DNA of 64,000 nt from Thermoanaerobaculia bacterium (GCA_030429235.1 JAUIDB010000001.1:221696-285695), one strand, 5' to 3'; counted from the first letter of the stretch, positions 1 to 9,145 are shown. Notes: generated by a model not told the origin, from the sequence alone. Program-made: numbers and translations.

Positions 1-1353
1 GACTCCGATCCCCAGATCGCGGCCTCGGTCGGTGGCTCGCTGGCCGAGCTGTCCCAGGAGCGGAGCGAGCTCGCCGGTGGGGTCGGCCTGGGCCCCATCG
101 CCCAGGACCACATCGACCACCAGGCTGCCGGTGGCCGGGTCGTCGGCGGCCTGGCGAAGGCGGGCCAGCCGGTAGGTATCGTCGATCATCGGGTGCGGTC
201 GTCCCAGGGTGAAGGCGTCGTCGCCGAGATCGATCAGCCGATGCTGTGACGGCTCGGGAGCCGCCGGGTCGATCGCCCGACCGATTCCTAGATTGGTGTG
301 CAGGGGGTCGAGCCAGCGCGCCAGGGCGAGGGCCGTCTCCAGGGCGAGGGTGCCTCCCGCGAAGTAACCAGCGAGGACTCCACTGCCTCTCGAGGGGTGA
401 ACTCCGGCCTTCTGCCCCACCCAGTGCGCGGCCCGTACGGCAGTCTCTTCGAGGCTCCCCGCCAGTTCGATCTGGCCGAGGCGCTGGCTGGCCCCGCCGC
501 CGACGAACCCGGCGACGACCGGTTTGCCGATTCCGGCTGCGGCCCCGAGGATCCCGGCGGCGACCGGTGCAGCCGGAGGTTTCGAGACGAGCGCGATCAC
601 CTCCGTCTCCGGGTCTTGAGCCAGGAGCGCGAGGGCCTGCCGGGTGGTCCGGCCCCCGACCGCCGCCGAGAGGTCTCGGCCGCCGGTACCGATCATCTGC
701 GAGACTCCGACCCCCAGGTCGTCGAGTCGGCAGCACACGGTCTGGAGGCCGGTCCCGGAGGCTCCGATGAGTCCCACCGGACCACGTTCCACCCGGTTGG
801 CGAAGCCGAACCCTCGTCCTCCCAGGATGGCGCTGCCGCAGTCGGGCCCCAGCAGCAGGCGCCCGCGCTCTCCGGCCAGGGTCTTCAGCGAGATCTCGTC
901 GTCGAGGGAGACGTTGTCGCTGTAGAGGAAGACGTGACGATCCGCCATCAGGGCCTGGCGGGCCACCGCCGCGGCGTGGGCACCCGGGATCGACAGTGCG
1001 ACCCAGCTCGCATCGGGGTGCTCGGCCAGGGCGCGTTCCAGACTGTGAAAACGCCGACCCGTTCCCCGCGCGGCCGAGCGTTGGCGCAGCAGGGTATCGG
1101 CGCGCTCCAGCGCCTGGGCTGCCGCCGCCTCGCCCTCGGCGCGAACCACGATCAGCAGGTCGTCGGGCCGGTGCGCAGCGAACTCGTCGCTCCACAACGC
1201 GCTCTGTTCGAGAATCTCCCGGTTGGCCGGCGTCGCCATCACGGCGGCGGCGGTGGTCACCCCCGGCTCCTTCTCCAAGGCCACCTGCAGGCGCATCAAC
1301 AGCACCGAATCGCAGTAGGTTCCAGGGAGGACGCGATGGCGTTCCACGGTCAT
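1..1353 (-). CDS. fdrA: FdrA family protein, C-terminus beyond window
   Basis: Reverse-strand reading frame open from an ATG at 1353 to the window edge (451 codons; the family is about 550 residues, so the C-terminus is missing). The N-terminus MTVERHRVLPGTYCDSV and the later segments GLIGASGTGLQ, LDPLHTNLGIGRAID and TLGRPHPMIDDT are typical of FdrA, a relative of the succinyl-CoA synthetase alpha subunit with CoA-binding Rossmann folds. In E. coli FdrA (AllF) is reported to work with AllG and AllH as an oxamate carbamoyltransferase in allantoin breakdown. Its start overlaps the amidase stop as ATGA, so the two are translationally coupled. Here the neighbours are an amidase and molybdenum-hydroxylase subunits, so the substrate may differ from E. 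coli. Confidence 0.85.
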   Translation of the reverse strand, partial: MTVERHRVLPGTYCDSVLLMRLQVALEKEPGVTTAAAVMATPANREILEQSALWSDEFAAHRPDDLLIVVRAEGEAAAAQALERADTLLRQRSAARGTGRRFHSLERALAEHPDASWVALSIPGAHAAAVARQALMADRHVFLYSDNVSLDDEISLKTLAGERGRLLLGPDCGSAILGGRGFGFANRVERGPVGLIGASGTGLQTVCCRLDDLGVGVSQMIGTGGRDLSAAVGGRTTRQALALLAQDPETEVIALVSKPPAAPVAAGILGAAAGIGKPVVAGFVGGGASQRLGQIELAGSLEETAVRAAHWVGQKAGVHPSRGSGVLAGYFAGGTLALETALALARWLDPLHTNLGIGRAIDPAAPEPSQHRLIDLGDDAFTLGRPHPMIDDTYRLARLRQAADDPATGSLVVDVVLGDGAQADPTGELAPLLGQLGQRATDRGRDLGIGV

Positions 1354-2612
1354 GAGTGTGCCCCCTGGGCTCCGACCGGTAGGGCGGTGAGGAGGCGGGC
1401 GGCGGCGGAAAGGAGCTCTTCGTCACGGCCGAACCGGCCGGCCAGCTGGATACCGAGCGGCAGTCCGGACTCCTTTCCCGCCGGCAGCACCAGCGTCGGG
1501 ACGCCGGCCTGACTCCAGGGGAGATTCAGACTGGGGTCGCCGGTACTCTCCAAGCCGAGGGGGGCGGGACCAGGTGCCGGTGGGGTCAGCCAGAGATCGA
1601 GCTGATTCTGGTTCAACGCGGCGTCGACTCGCTGTCGGAGATCGAGTCGGGCCTCACGAATCTCGGCCACCTCTGCGGGATCGATGGTCAGACCGCGATC
1701 GATCAGCTCCAGGGTCGCCGTCCGGTAGCGCGCCCGGTGTTCCCGCAGCCAGGTCTGGTGGGTGCTGGCGCATTCGGCCGCCATCAACCGTCGGTGGCGG
1801 TGGGCGAGAGACGAGAAGTCGGGAAAGAGGTCGCAGGGGATGAGCTGGTGACCCGCCGCCAGAAAGTCGCTCTGCACCCGTTCGAAGTGGCGCCGACCCG
1901 CCGGCTCCAGAGCGTCGAGGTAGGGGCCGTTCGGCACCCCGAGCCGCAGCTGGCGGGCGCTCTCCTCCGGGACGCCGGCCCAGTCGGGTACCAACACGGC
2001 CGCACCCCGTTGCAGTAGCGCGAGGTCGGGCGCGAACAGTCCCACGTGGTCGAGTGATTCGGCCAGGGGGATCACTCCGTCCCGTTCGACCCGGTCGTAC
2101 GACGGCTTGTAGCCGAGCACGCCGCAGAAGGCGGCCGGCCGGCCGATCGAGCCGATCGTCTGGGTGCCGAGGGCCAGGGCACACTGGCCGCTGGCGATGG
2201 CTGCCGCCGAGCCGCTGCTCGAGCCCCCTGGAGTTCGATCCAGCGCGTGCGGATTGCGGGTGGCGGCGGGGGCGAAGTACGCGAACTCCGTGGTGGTCGT
2301 CTTGCCGACCAGGAACGCGCCGGCGGCTCGCAGGCGTGCGACCGCCGGTCCCTGCTGGCCGGTGAGGACCGAGGACGGGACATCGCTCCCGGCGCCAGTC
2401 GGCAACCCTTCGACGTGGAAGATGTCCTTGACTCCCAGCGGTAGGCCGTGCAGCGGGCCGGGCTCGGCGGTACCGGCCAGCGCGGCGAGTTCGTCGCGCC
2501 AGCGATCGACTCGAGCGGGTTCGGTGACGAAGGCGTGGATCCTCGCCTCCGTGGCCTCGAAGTGGGACTTGAAGGCCTCGAAGCCGTCGGGGCTGAGGAG
2601 ATCCGCCGGCAC
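1350..2612 (-). CDS. Amidase signature family hydrolase
   Basis: About 420 residues. The Ser-cisSer-Lys machinery is visible: Lys62 in GVKDIF, the Ser cluster 131-133 in TPGGSSSGSAAA, and the nucleophile Ser155 in QTIGSIGRP. The usual GTD before the nucleophile is GTQ here. The family hydrolyses amides, ureas or allophanate-type substrates in the cytoplasm. A GTG at 2612 lies 2 bases past the stop of the 2Fe-2S subunit gene; a TTG at 2618 is an alternative start. The frame stays open upstream only because it overlaps the neighbouring gene, so the longer version starting near 3149 is not real. It ends in an ATGA overlap with fdrA. The substrate cannot be read from sequence; the context suggests a nitrogen-containing ring or acyl-amide intermediate. 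Confidence 0.85.
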   Translation of the reverse strand: MPADLLSPDGFEAFKSHFEATEARIHAFVTEPARVDRWRDELAALAGTAEPGPLHGLPLGVKDIFHVEGLPTGAGSDVPSSVLTGQQGPAVARLRAAGAFLVGKTTTTEFAYFAPAATRNPHALDRTPGGSSSGSAAAIASGQCALALGTQTIGSIGRPAAFCGVLGYKPSYDRVERDGVIPLAESLDHVGLFAPDLALLQRGAAVLVPDWAGVPEESARQLRLGVPNGPYLDALEPAGRRHFERVQSDFLAAGHQLIPCDLFPDFSSLAHRHRRLMAAECASTHQTWLREHRARYRTATLELIDRGLTIDPAEVAEIREARLDLRQRVDAALNQNQLDLWLTPPAPGPAPLGLESTGDPSLNLPWSQAGVPTLVLPAGKESGLPLGIQLAGRFGRDEELLSAAARLLTALPVGAQGAHS

Positions 2613-2614
2613 CG

Positions 2615-3142
2615 TCAAGGGGTGGGCTCCCGCCCTTCCCCTTCGGCGGCGGCTGCCGCTCGCTCGCGAGCCCATCCGAGCACCGCGTCCACGATGTGTT
2701 GGTACCCCGTACAACGGCAGAGGTTGCCCGAGATGGCGTGGCGGACCTCGTCCTCCGTGGGGTCGGGGTTCTCTTCGAGGAAGGGGAGAAGGGTCATCAG
2801 GAAACCAGGAGTGCAGAATCCGCACTGCAGACCGTGATGCCGTTGAAAGGCCTGTTGCAGCGGGTGCATCGGTGCCGCCGGCTCGGGCGTCATCCCTTCG
2901 ACCGTGGTGAGATGGGCGCCGTCGATCTGGACCGCAAACAGCAGACAGGAGCGGATGGCCTGCCCGTCGAGCAGGATGGTGCAGGCACCGCAGACGCCAT
3001 GTTCGCACCCCACGTGGGTGCCGGTGAGACCGAGGTCGTGGCGCAGGAAGTCGCTGAGCAGGCGGCGCGGCTCGACGGCGCGTCGGAAGGTCGTGCCGTT
3101 GACCTCGAACTCGATCTCGCGGGTGGGGTTGGGTTCGTTCAC
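2615..3142 (-). CDS. 2Fe-2S subunit of xanthine dehydrogenase/CO dehydrogenase-type hydroxylase
   Basis: 175 residues, the normal size for a CoxS/XdhC-like small subunit. All eight cluster ligands are present: Cys46, 51, 54 and 66 in the plant-ferredoxin-type N-terminal domain (GCEHGVCGAC) and Cys107, 110, 142 and 144 in the helical C-terminal domain (QCGFC and LCRCTGYQ). It passes electrons between the molybdenum site and FAD in a three-subunit hydroxylase. The GTG start at 3142 overlaps the stop of the FAD subunit (GTGA). The molybdopterin-binding large subunit is not adjacent and not elsewhere in the window. Confidence 0.93.
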   Translation of the reverse strand: MNEPNPTREIEFEVNGTTFRRAVEPRRLLSDFLRHDLGLTGTHVGCEHGVCGACTILLDGQAIRSCLLFAVQIDGAHLTTVEGMTPEPAAPMHPLQQAFQRHHGLQCGFCTPGFLMTLLPFLEENPDPTEDEVRHAISGNLCRCTGYQHIVDAVLGWARERAAAAAEGEGREPTP

Positions 3143-4008
3143 GCGGCACCTCCGCTGCGCAGGGCCTGGGTCAGCGCCCGCCGGGTGAGCACCGCCGCGA
3201 GGTGGCGGCGGTAGTCGGCGCTGGCGTGGATATCGTCGGCCGGTTCGATCTCGCGGCCCACGGCGAGGGAGAACTGCTCGATCAGCTCCGGGGTGGGCTG
3301 CTGACCGATGCAGTCGGCGGCGGCGTGGGCCTCGTGTGGCCGATCGCCGATGCTGAACAGCACGTGGCGGAGGTCGACCAAGCGCTCGGCTTCGAGCCGC
3401 AGGGTGGTCGCGACCCCGACCAGGGCGTAGTCACCACTGCGCCGGGCCACCTCGAGGAAGGCGACCCGGTCTCCCGGCGAGGCCGCGGGCACCAGGACCT
3501 CGACCAGGATCTCCCCCGGCTCCAGGGCGGTGGCGAAGAGACCGACGAAGAAGTCGTCGGCGTCGACCCAGCGGTCGCCGTGCGCCGACCGCAGACGAAA
3601 GCGGGCGCGGAGGGCGACCATCACCGCCGGCAGTTCCGCCGCGGGGTCGGCGTGGGCCAGGCTGCCGCCCAGGGTGCCCCGGTTGCGGATTTGCGGGTGA
3701 GCGATCCAGGGAACGGCCGCAGTCAGGAGGGGAGCCACGCGGGCCACCGTTGGATCCTTCTCGAGGCGGGCATGGCGCACCATGGCTCCCAGTCGGAGGT
3801 TGCCCGCCGGGTCGACCTCGATTCCGTCGAGACCCGGAATGCGGTTGAGGTCGACCAGGACGCCGGGCTGGGCGAGACGGAAGTTCATCACCGGCACCAG
3901 GCTCTGACCACCGGCCAGCACCTTGCCGTCCCATCCCGCCGCCTGGAGCTGCTCGAGCGCCTCCTCCAGGCTGTTCGGAGCGAAGTAGTCGAAGGGAGCC
4001 GGCTTCAT
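3139..4008 (-). CDS. FAD-binding subunit of xanthine dehydrogenase/CO dehydrogenase-type hydroxylase
   Basis: 289 residues, the usual length for a CoxM/XdhB-like medium subunit. The FAD-contacting segment AGGQSLVPVMNFRLAQP lies near residue 32, and the second FAD motif TLGGSLAHADPAAELP near residue 110. A CO-dehydrogenase flavoprotein C-terminal domain follows. The ATG at 4008 overlaps the ligase stop (ATGA), which fixes the start; the frame is open further upstream only through overlap with the ligase gene. In the complex this subunit hands electrons from the 2Fe-2S clusters to NAD+ or another acceptor. Confidence 0.93.
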   Translation of the reverse strand: MKPAPFDYFAPNSLEEALEQLQAAGWDGKVLAGGQSLVPVMNFRLAQPGVLVDLNRIPGLDGIEVDPAGNLRLGAMVRHARLEKDPTVARVAPLLTAAVPWIAHPQIRNRGTLGGSLAHADPAAELPAVMVALRARFRLRSAHGDRWVDADDFFVGLFATALEPGEILVEVLVPAASPGDRVAFLEVARRSGDYALVGVATTLRLEAERLVDLRHVLFSIGDRPHEAHAAADCIGQQPTPELIEQFSLAVGREIEPADDIHASADYRRHLAAVLTRRALTQALRSGGAA

Positions 4009-5507
4009 GTCGGCAGCAGGTGCTTCTGCACCTTCCCCAGAGCGTTGGTTGGCAGCGCTTCGATGACCCGAACCTCCTTGGGAACCTTGAATGCAGCGAT
4101 CTGTGAGCGACAGAAGGCTACCAGATCGTCGGTGGCCAGTGATCGATCGCTGACGATGAATGCCACCGGCACCTCCCCCCACTCGGTCGAGGGTCGGCCC
4201 ACCACGGCGGCGGCGCGGATGCCGGGGTAGGTACAGAGAACCTCCTCGATCTCGCGGGGGTAGATGTTGTAGCCGCCACTGATGATCAGTTCTCGACTCC
4301 GACCCAACAGCGTGAAGTAGCCGGTGGTCGGGTCGACGCAGGCCAGGTCGCCGGTCCGGAACCAACGATGGCCCGTCGCGTCGATCACGAACGAGGCGGC
4401 CGTCTTCTCGGGAGCGTTCCAGTAGCCCTCGAAGACGTTAGGTCCGCGCACCTGCAGCTCTCCCTGGTCGCCCGCCGGCACTTCGCGATCCTCAGCGTCG
4501 ACGATTCGGGCCGAGACGCCCGGCAACGGTTTGCCCACCGTGCCGGGGATCCGCGCTCCGGCGTAGGGGTTGCTGAGGTTCATGCCGGTCTCGGTCATGC
4601 CGTAGCGTTCGAGGATGGTCTGTCCGGTCAGCTCCTCGATGCTCTGGTGGGTCTCGGCGGGCAGCGGGGCGCTGCCCGAACAGAGCAGGCGCAGATGGGA
4701 GAGGTCGAACGGGACCGGGCTGGTACCGGCGCGGTCGAGCAGCCGCTGGTAGAGGGTCGGGACACCGAAGAAGAGGTCGACCTCACCCGAGAGCAGGTCG
4801 GCCCAGACCGCTTCGGTCTCGAACTTGCGATGGAGGCGGACGGTGGCTCCGGCCGCCAGAGCAGTGGTGAGTCCCACCACCAGCCCGTGGGTATGGAAGA
4901 GCGGCAGGGTGAGGAGGAGACGGTCGCTCGGCGACCAGTCCCAGGCAGCGAGCAGAGCCGTCACCGTGGCCACCACGTTGCCGTGGGTGATTCGCGCCCC
5001 TTTGCTCGCGCCCGTGGTTCCGGAGGTGTACATCAGCAGGGCGAGGTCGTCGCCCGAAGGCGCCGACTCCGGGGGGCGAGGCGCACCGCGGAGCGACTCG
5101 AGCCGCTCCACCACCAGCAGCTCCTTCAGTCCGGCGAGGTCGGAGTCGGCGAGTTCGGCCAGGATCGGAAGCTGGCACTCCTCGGTGACCAGGAATCGGG
5201 GTTGGGCGTCACTGAGCAGGTGCTCGAGCTCGCGCCGACGGTAGGCCAGGTTCATCGGCAGCATCACCGCTCCCGCCCGCAGAATCGCCAGGTAGATCAG
5301 GACGAACTCGGGCCGGTTGCCCAGGTAACAGGCCACTCGGTCGCCGGGTCGCAGCCCCTGGTGCGCCAGCCCGCTGGCCAGGACCTCGACCTCGTCCCAC
5401 AGCTCTCCGTAACTCCACTCGGTCTCCCGTTCGCCGTCGACCCACTGGAGGGCGGGCGCACCGGGGTCGCGGGCACGGGCGATGGCGAAGAGATCGAGAA
5501 GGTTCAC
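4005..5507 (-). CDS. AMP-forming acyl-CoA synthetase/ligase
   Basis: 500 residues of the ANL adenylate-forming superfamily. The P-loop-like motif LLMYTSGTTGASKGA, the A5 motif YGMTETGMNLSNP, the A8 region WFRTGDLACVD and a C-terminal catalytic lysine in NALGKVQK are all present. It activates a carboxylic acid with ATP and joins it to CoA. The overall look (compact, MNLAYRRRELEH) is close to malonyl-CoA or medium-chain acyl-CoA ligases, but substrate specificity cannot be assigned. It is the first gene of the operon, starting at GTG 5507 behind a TAGAAT box. As first gene it probably provides the CoA thioester for the following enzymes. Confidence 0.9.
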   Translation of the reverse strand: MNLLDLFAIARARDPGAPALQWVDGERETEWSYGELWDEVEVLASGLAHQGLRPGDRVACYLGNRPEFVLIYLAILRAGAVMLPMNLAYRRRELEHLLSDAQPRFLVTEECQLPILAELADSDLAGLKELLVVERLESLRGAPRPPESAPSGDDLALLMYTSGTTGASKGARITHGNVVATVTALLAAWDWSPSDRLLLTLPLFHTHGLVVGLTTALAAGATVRLHRKFETEAVWADLLSGEVDLFFGVPTLYQRLLDRAGTSPVPFDLSHLRLLCSGSAPLPAETHQSIEELTGQTILERYGMTETGMNLSNPYAGARIPGTVGKPLPGVSARIVDAEDREVPAGDQGELQVRGPNVFEGYWNAPEKTAASFVIDATGHRWFRTGDLACVDPTTGYFTLLGRSRELIISGGYNIYPREIEEVLCTYPGIRAAAVVGRPSTEWGEVPVAFIVSDRSLATDDLVAFCRSQIAAFKVPKEVRVIEALPTNALGKVQKHLLPT

Positions 5508-5540
5508 GGAATCCTGGTGTCGGCCGAAAGAGAAGGGTCC

Positions 5541-5546
5541 ATTCTA
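5541..5546 (-). promoter_or_regulatory. Candidate -10 box for the ligase-fdrA operon
   Basis: TAGAAT on the minus strand, ending 33 bases before the GTG of the acyl-CoA ligase, which leaves a short leader. No good -35 hexamer is seen. Confidence 0.45.
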
Positions 5547-5627
5547 TGCTCCCGCCGACGAGCCAGCCGTTAAGCTAGGTGCTCGCCGTCGATCGAACGC
5601 CCGGAAGCCCACCGCAGGAGACCTCAG

Positions 5628-7022
5628 ATGTTCCCTACCGCCGTCTACCAAGCCCGACGCCAGCAGCTCGCCCAGGCCCTGGGGAGTGGAGTGGCTCTTT
5701 TCCCCGGTCACGGACAGGCGCCGATGAACTATCGAGACAACTACTACCCCTTCCATCAAGATCGGAGCTTCCTCTACTACTTTGGGGTCGATCAGCCCGA
5801 TCTGGTCGGTTGGCTGGACCTCGGCTCGGGCGAGGCCCGACTCTACGGCGTCGATCCCACGATGGACGACCTGGTGTGGACCGGTCCCCAGGCCTCGCTG
5901 GGGGAGTTGGCGGAGGCGGTCGGGGCGCAACCGGTACCCAGGGAGCGTTTGGCGACCGCGGTAGCGGCGGTGGCGGCCGACGACCTGCACTTCTTACCGC
6001 CCTACCGGGGTGAGACGATCCTGCAGCTGGCCGCGTGGTCGGACCTCGGCGTCGACCAGGTGGAGGCTGGGTTTTCTCTCGACCTGACGGCGGCGGTGAT
6101 CGCTCAGCGCTCGGTCAAGGAGGAGCGCGAGCTCGTCGAGATCGAGAAGGCGGTGACGATCTCGCACGCCATGCACACCGCGGCGATGCGTGGGACCCGG
6201 GTGGGACGGAGCGAGCAGGAGGTCCTCGCCGACGCTCTGCACGAGGCGCTGGCTCGTGGCTCCGAGACTTCCTTCCAGCCGATCCTGTCGGTGCGGGGGG
6301 AGACGCTCCACAACCACCACCATCACCTCTCGCTGCAGGCCGGTCAGATGCTGCTGCACGATTCGGGGGCGATCGCCGAGTCGGGGTACGTCAGCGACAT
6401 CACCCGGACCTTCCCCACCACCGGGCGCTTCGACCAGCGGCAGCGAGCGGTCTACGAAACGGTGCTCGCGGCGCAGGAGGCAGCGATCTCGGTGATCGCT
6501 CCGGGCGTGCCGTTTGCCGACGTGCACCGGGTCGCCGGTCGTACCCTCGCCGCCGGTTTGATCGAGCTGGGGATCCTGCGCGGCCAGGCCGATGAACTCG
6601 AAGCGGCGGGGGCTCATGCGCTGTTCATGCCCCACGGACTGGGCCACATGATGGGACTCGACGTGCACGACATGGAGGGGCTGGGGGAGGACCGGGTCGG
6701 CTACGACGACGAGTTCCGTCGCAGTGATCAGTTCGGACGCCGCTCCCTGCGGTGCGGCCGGCGCGTCCACCCGGGTTTTGTGCTCACCGTCGAGCCCGGG
6801 CTCTACTTCATCCCCGATCTCATCGCGAGCTGGCGGGCCGAGGGGCGCCACGCCTCCCACATCGACTACGACGAGGCCGAGAAGTATTGTGGTTTCGGCG
6901 GGGTGCGGATCGAGGACGACGTGGTGGTCACCGAGGACGGATGCCGCGTTTTGGGTCCGGCGATCCCCAAGACCGTGGCCGCCGTCGAGGAGGCGGTCAA
7001 CTCCGATGGACCCGGGGCCTGA
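5628..7022 (+). CDS. pepP: Xaa-Pro aminopeptidase (M24B)
   Basis: 464 residues. The N-terminal aminopeptidase P domain (about 1-150, NYRDNYYPFHQDRSFLYYFG) is followed by a pita-bread M24 domain. All five dinuclear metal ligands can be placed: Asp245 and Asp257 (HDSGAIAESGYVSDITRT), His340 (PHGLGHMMGLDVHD), Glu389 (VEPGLYF) and Glu429 (VRIEDDVVV). It removes N-terminal residues ahead of proline in the cytoplasm. The ATG at 5628 is preceded by GGAGACCTCAG. It is divergent from the ligase operon and convergent with the VOC gene. Confidence 0.93.
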   Translation: MFPTAVYQARRQQLAQALGSGVALFPGHGQAPMNYRDNYYPFHQDRSFLYYFGVDQPDLVGWLDLGSGEARLYGVDPTMDDLVWTGPQASLGELAEAVGAQPVPRERLATAVAAVAADDLHFLPPYRGETILQLAAWSDLGVDQVEAGFSLDLTAAVIAQRSVKEERELVEIEKAVTISHAMHTAAMRGTRVGRSEQEVLADALHEALARGSETSFQPILSVRGETLHNHHHHLSLQAGQMLLHDSGAIAESGYVSDITRTFPTTGRFDQRQRAVYETVLAAQEAAISVIAPGVPFADVHRVAGRTLAAGLIELGILRGQADELEAAGAHALFMPHGLGHMMGLDVHDMEGLGEDRVGYDDEFRRSDQFGRRSLRCGRRVHPGFVLTVEPGLYFIPDLIASWRAEGRHASHIDYDEAEKYCGFGGVRIEDDVVVTEDGCRVLGPAIPKTVAAVEEAVNSDGPGA

Positions 7023-7045
7023 ATCTCGGGTCCCGCCCGCTGCCG

Positions 7046-7810
7046 TCAGGTGCTAGCGACCGCATGCAGGGCGAGGACGGCGCCCTGCGGGTCGCGGATC
7101 TGGACGATCCGGTCGCCTCCCGGCACCTCCAGGGGGCCGTGCAGGATCTCGCCGCCGGCGGCCACCACGGCTGCCGCCTGGCGGTCGACGTCGTCGACCA
7201 TGACGTAGTAGATCCAGGCGTTGTAGGGCACCCCTGGGGGTCGGTTGAAGATACCGCCCAGCGGCCGATCGTCCCGTCCGTAGATCAGATAGACCCCAGC
7301 GTCGCCCATGTCGTGCTCGTCCAGGACCTGCCAGCCAAAGAGCTCGGCGTAGAACGCAAACGCCGACTCGTAGTCGTCGATCATCAGCTCGTGCCAGGAG
7401 AAGTCGCCGACGCACGGCGGCCCCGGGTCCGGGCTCTCGCCGGTCGGGCTGTAGAACGAGACGTAGGCCCCCTGCGGGTCGGTGATCACGGCGAAACGAC
7501 CGATGTCGGGGATCTCCTCCGGTCCGCGGACCACGTTGGCCCCGAGTTCCCGCGCCCGTGCCAGGGTGACGTCGAGGTCGGGGGTGCCGAGGTAGGACAT
7601 CCAGTGGGGCGGCGAGGGAGCGCCCTCGGGCAGGGGAACGACGCCCCCCAGTGGCCGGTCGCCGTTGACCCACATGGTGTAGGGGGGGTCCATCGGCATC
7701 TCCTCGGTACCCCAGCCGACGATATCTCGGTAGAAGGCGATGGCTCCGGTGGGATCGGTGGTCGCCAGGTCGTACCACACGAAACGACCGCGAACGGATT
7801 CCTGCGCCAC
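7046..7810 (-). CDS. Two-domain VOC (glyoxalase/bleomycin resistance fold) protein
   Basis: 254 residues containing two vicinal-oxygen-chelate domains. The first begins RFVWYDLATTDPTGAIAFYR and the second FSWHELMIDDYESAFAFY. This duplicated arrangement is common in uncharacterised hydroxylase/isomerase-like VOC proteins. The GTG start at 7810 has a clear Shine-Dalgarno AGAGGAG. The substrate is unknown. Metal-binding His/Glu positions are only partly conserved by eye, so catalytic activity is not certain. Confidence 0.85.
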   Translation of the reverse strand: MAQESVRGRFVWYDLATTDPTGAIAFYRDIVGWGTEEMPMDPPYTMWVNGDRPLGGVVPLPEGAPSPPHWMSYLGTPDLDVTLARARELGANVVRGPEEIPDIGRFAVITDPQGAYVSFYSPTGESPDPGPPCVGDFSWHELMIDDYESAFAFYAELFGWQVLDEHDMGDAGVYLIYGRDDRPLGGIFNRPPGVPYNAWIYYVMVDDVDRQAAAVVAAGGEILHGPLEVPGGDRIVQIRDPQGAVLALHAVAST

Positions 7811-7926
7811 TTGTGACTCTCCTCTGGTTGATGGGCTTCAGATCTCTCTACGGCTGGCTTTCGCTACGAGTTTCATGATCGGAACCGTTCCTCACCCCCG
7901 CGCCGAAAGGAGACGGTTGTAGCTGC

Positions 7927-7932
7927 TAGACT
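7927..7932 (+). promoter_or_regulatory. -10 box 7 bases before a start codon (leaderless)
   Basis: TAGACT ends 7 bases upstream of the GTG at 7940. Transcription would start at or next to the start codon. No -35 hexamer is obvious. Confidence 0.6.
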
Positions 7933-7939
7933 GCCGGTC

Positions 7940-9145
7940 GTGTCTCGTTCGCGACTTCCTGAGATCCTGGCTTTCGGCGCGCTGGTGGTTCTGTTCGTGC
8001 TGGTCGACCGCGGTCTACGAAGACTAGACGATGCGATGCTCACCAAGCGCTCCGGTGGCTGGGACGGGGTGGTGGCGCTCGACTTCGGAGGGGAGCCGGA
8101 AGCGCGGCGCTCGCCTGTGCCGCTCGGCGCGACCCGCAACGTCATCCTACTGATCGGGGATGGGATGGGGTTCGGCCAGGTCACTCTGGCGCGCAACGAA
8201 CTGGTCGGACCCAACCGCCGCCTGGCCATGGAGCGGGCTTCCTACGTCGGGTGGTTGTCGACCCACGACGTCGGGCGGCTCTACACTGACTCCGCCTCCA
8301 CTGCGACGACCCTGGCCACTGGTCACAAGACCTTCCGCACCGCCGTGGGGGTCGATGCCGATGGCCTGCCCCGAAGATCGCTCGCTGAGGCAGCGCGCGA
8401 CTCGGGGCGGTCGGTGGGTTTGGTCACCGACTCCTACCTGTGGGATGCGACCCCGGGGGCGTTCGGCGCACACGTCTCGTCGCGGACCCAGTACGAGGAG
8501 GTCGCTCGCCAACTGGCGGCCAGTGACTTCGACCTATTGGTCGGTGGCAGCACGCGGGACAAAGGCGACTACCGAGATCTGTTCGGGGCCGGGGGCTGGC
8601 GGGTCTTCGACCAGTTCGAACCCTGGCTCGAGGCGCTCCCTTCCTCGGTTCCGCTGGTCGGGATCTTCGAGGACCTCTCGCAGCCCGTCGGACCGACGCT
8701 GCTCGAGGTGGCCCGCGCGGCGGCGGAGCGGCTCGACCAAGACTCGCAGGGGTTCTTCCTGCTGGTGGAAGCCGAGGAGATCGATACGGGGTCCCACCGC
8801 GCCGACTTCGGTCGGGTGGTGGCCGGAGTTCGCTCGTTGGACGAAGTGGCGGCCTGGGCTTTCGACTTCGCGGAGCGGACCGGCGATACGACGGTGGTGG
8901 TGACGGCGGATCATGATACCGGTTCTCCCATCGTGCTCGATGGTCGTGCAGGAGGGCCCCAGGCGGTTCGTTGGACTTCGCCGTACCACACGGCACAGCC
9001 GGTACCGCTGTTCGCCCACGGACCCGGAGCCGAGCGGCTGGCGGGAATCCAGGACAACCGAGAGGTGGCGACGACCCTGGCCACCCTACTGGGGATCGAC
9101 CTCGAACCCGCGGACTCCGGGGTACCCAGGGAAGGAACGGAGTGA
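7940..9145 (+). CDS. Alkaline phosphatase, PhoA family, membrane-anchored
   Basis: 401 residues. An uncleaved N-terminal hydrophobic segment (about 8-23) acts as signal anchor. The metal ligand Asp74 is in LLIGDGMGFGQ, and the phosphorylated serine is Ser118 in TDSASTATTLATG, with Asp117 before it. Later metal motifs include VEAEEIDTGSH and VTADHDTG. The enzyme hydrolyses phosphomonoesters outside the cytoplasmic membrane. It starts at GTG 7940 directly after a TAGACT box. The 3' end overlaps csaA (GTGA). A second homologue lies at 57583-58974. Confidence 0.88.
   Translation: MSRSRLPEILAFGALVVLFVLVDRGLRRLDDAMLTKRSGGWDGVVALDFGGEPEARRSPVPLGATRNVILLIGDGMGFGQVTLARNELVGPNRRLAMERASYVGWLSTHDVGRLYTDSASTATTLATGHKTFRTAVGVDADGLPRRSLAEAARDSGRSVGLVTDSYLWDATPGAFGAHVSSRTQYEEVARQLAASDFDLLVGGSTRDKGDYRDLFGAGGWRVFDQFEPWLEALPSSVPLVGIFEDLSQPVGPTLLEVARAAAERLDQDSQGFFLLVEAEEIDTGSHRADFGRVVAGVRSLDEVAAWAFDFAERTGDTTVVVTADHDTGSPIVLDGRAGGPQAVRWTSPYHTAQPVPLFAHGPGAERLAGIQDNREVATTLATLLGIDLEPADSGVPREGTE

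Noticed and set aside
298-1512. Long plus-strand open frame of 404 codons at the left edge
   Set aside because: It lies antisense to fdrA and the amidase, has low-complexity Arg/Gly/Pro content and matches no family; it is a product of high G+C.
4368-5573. 401-codon plus-strand frame
   Set aside because: Antisense to the acyl-CoA ligase, whose motifs are unambiguous.
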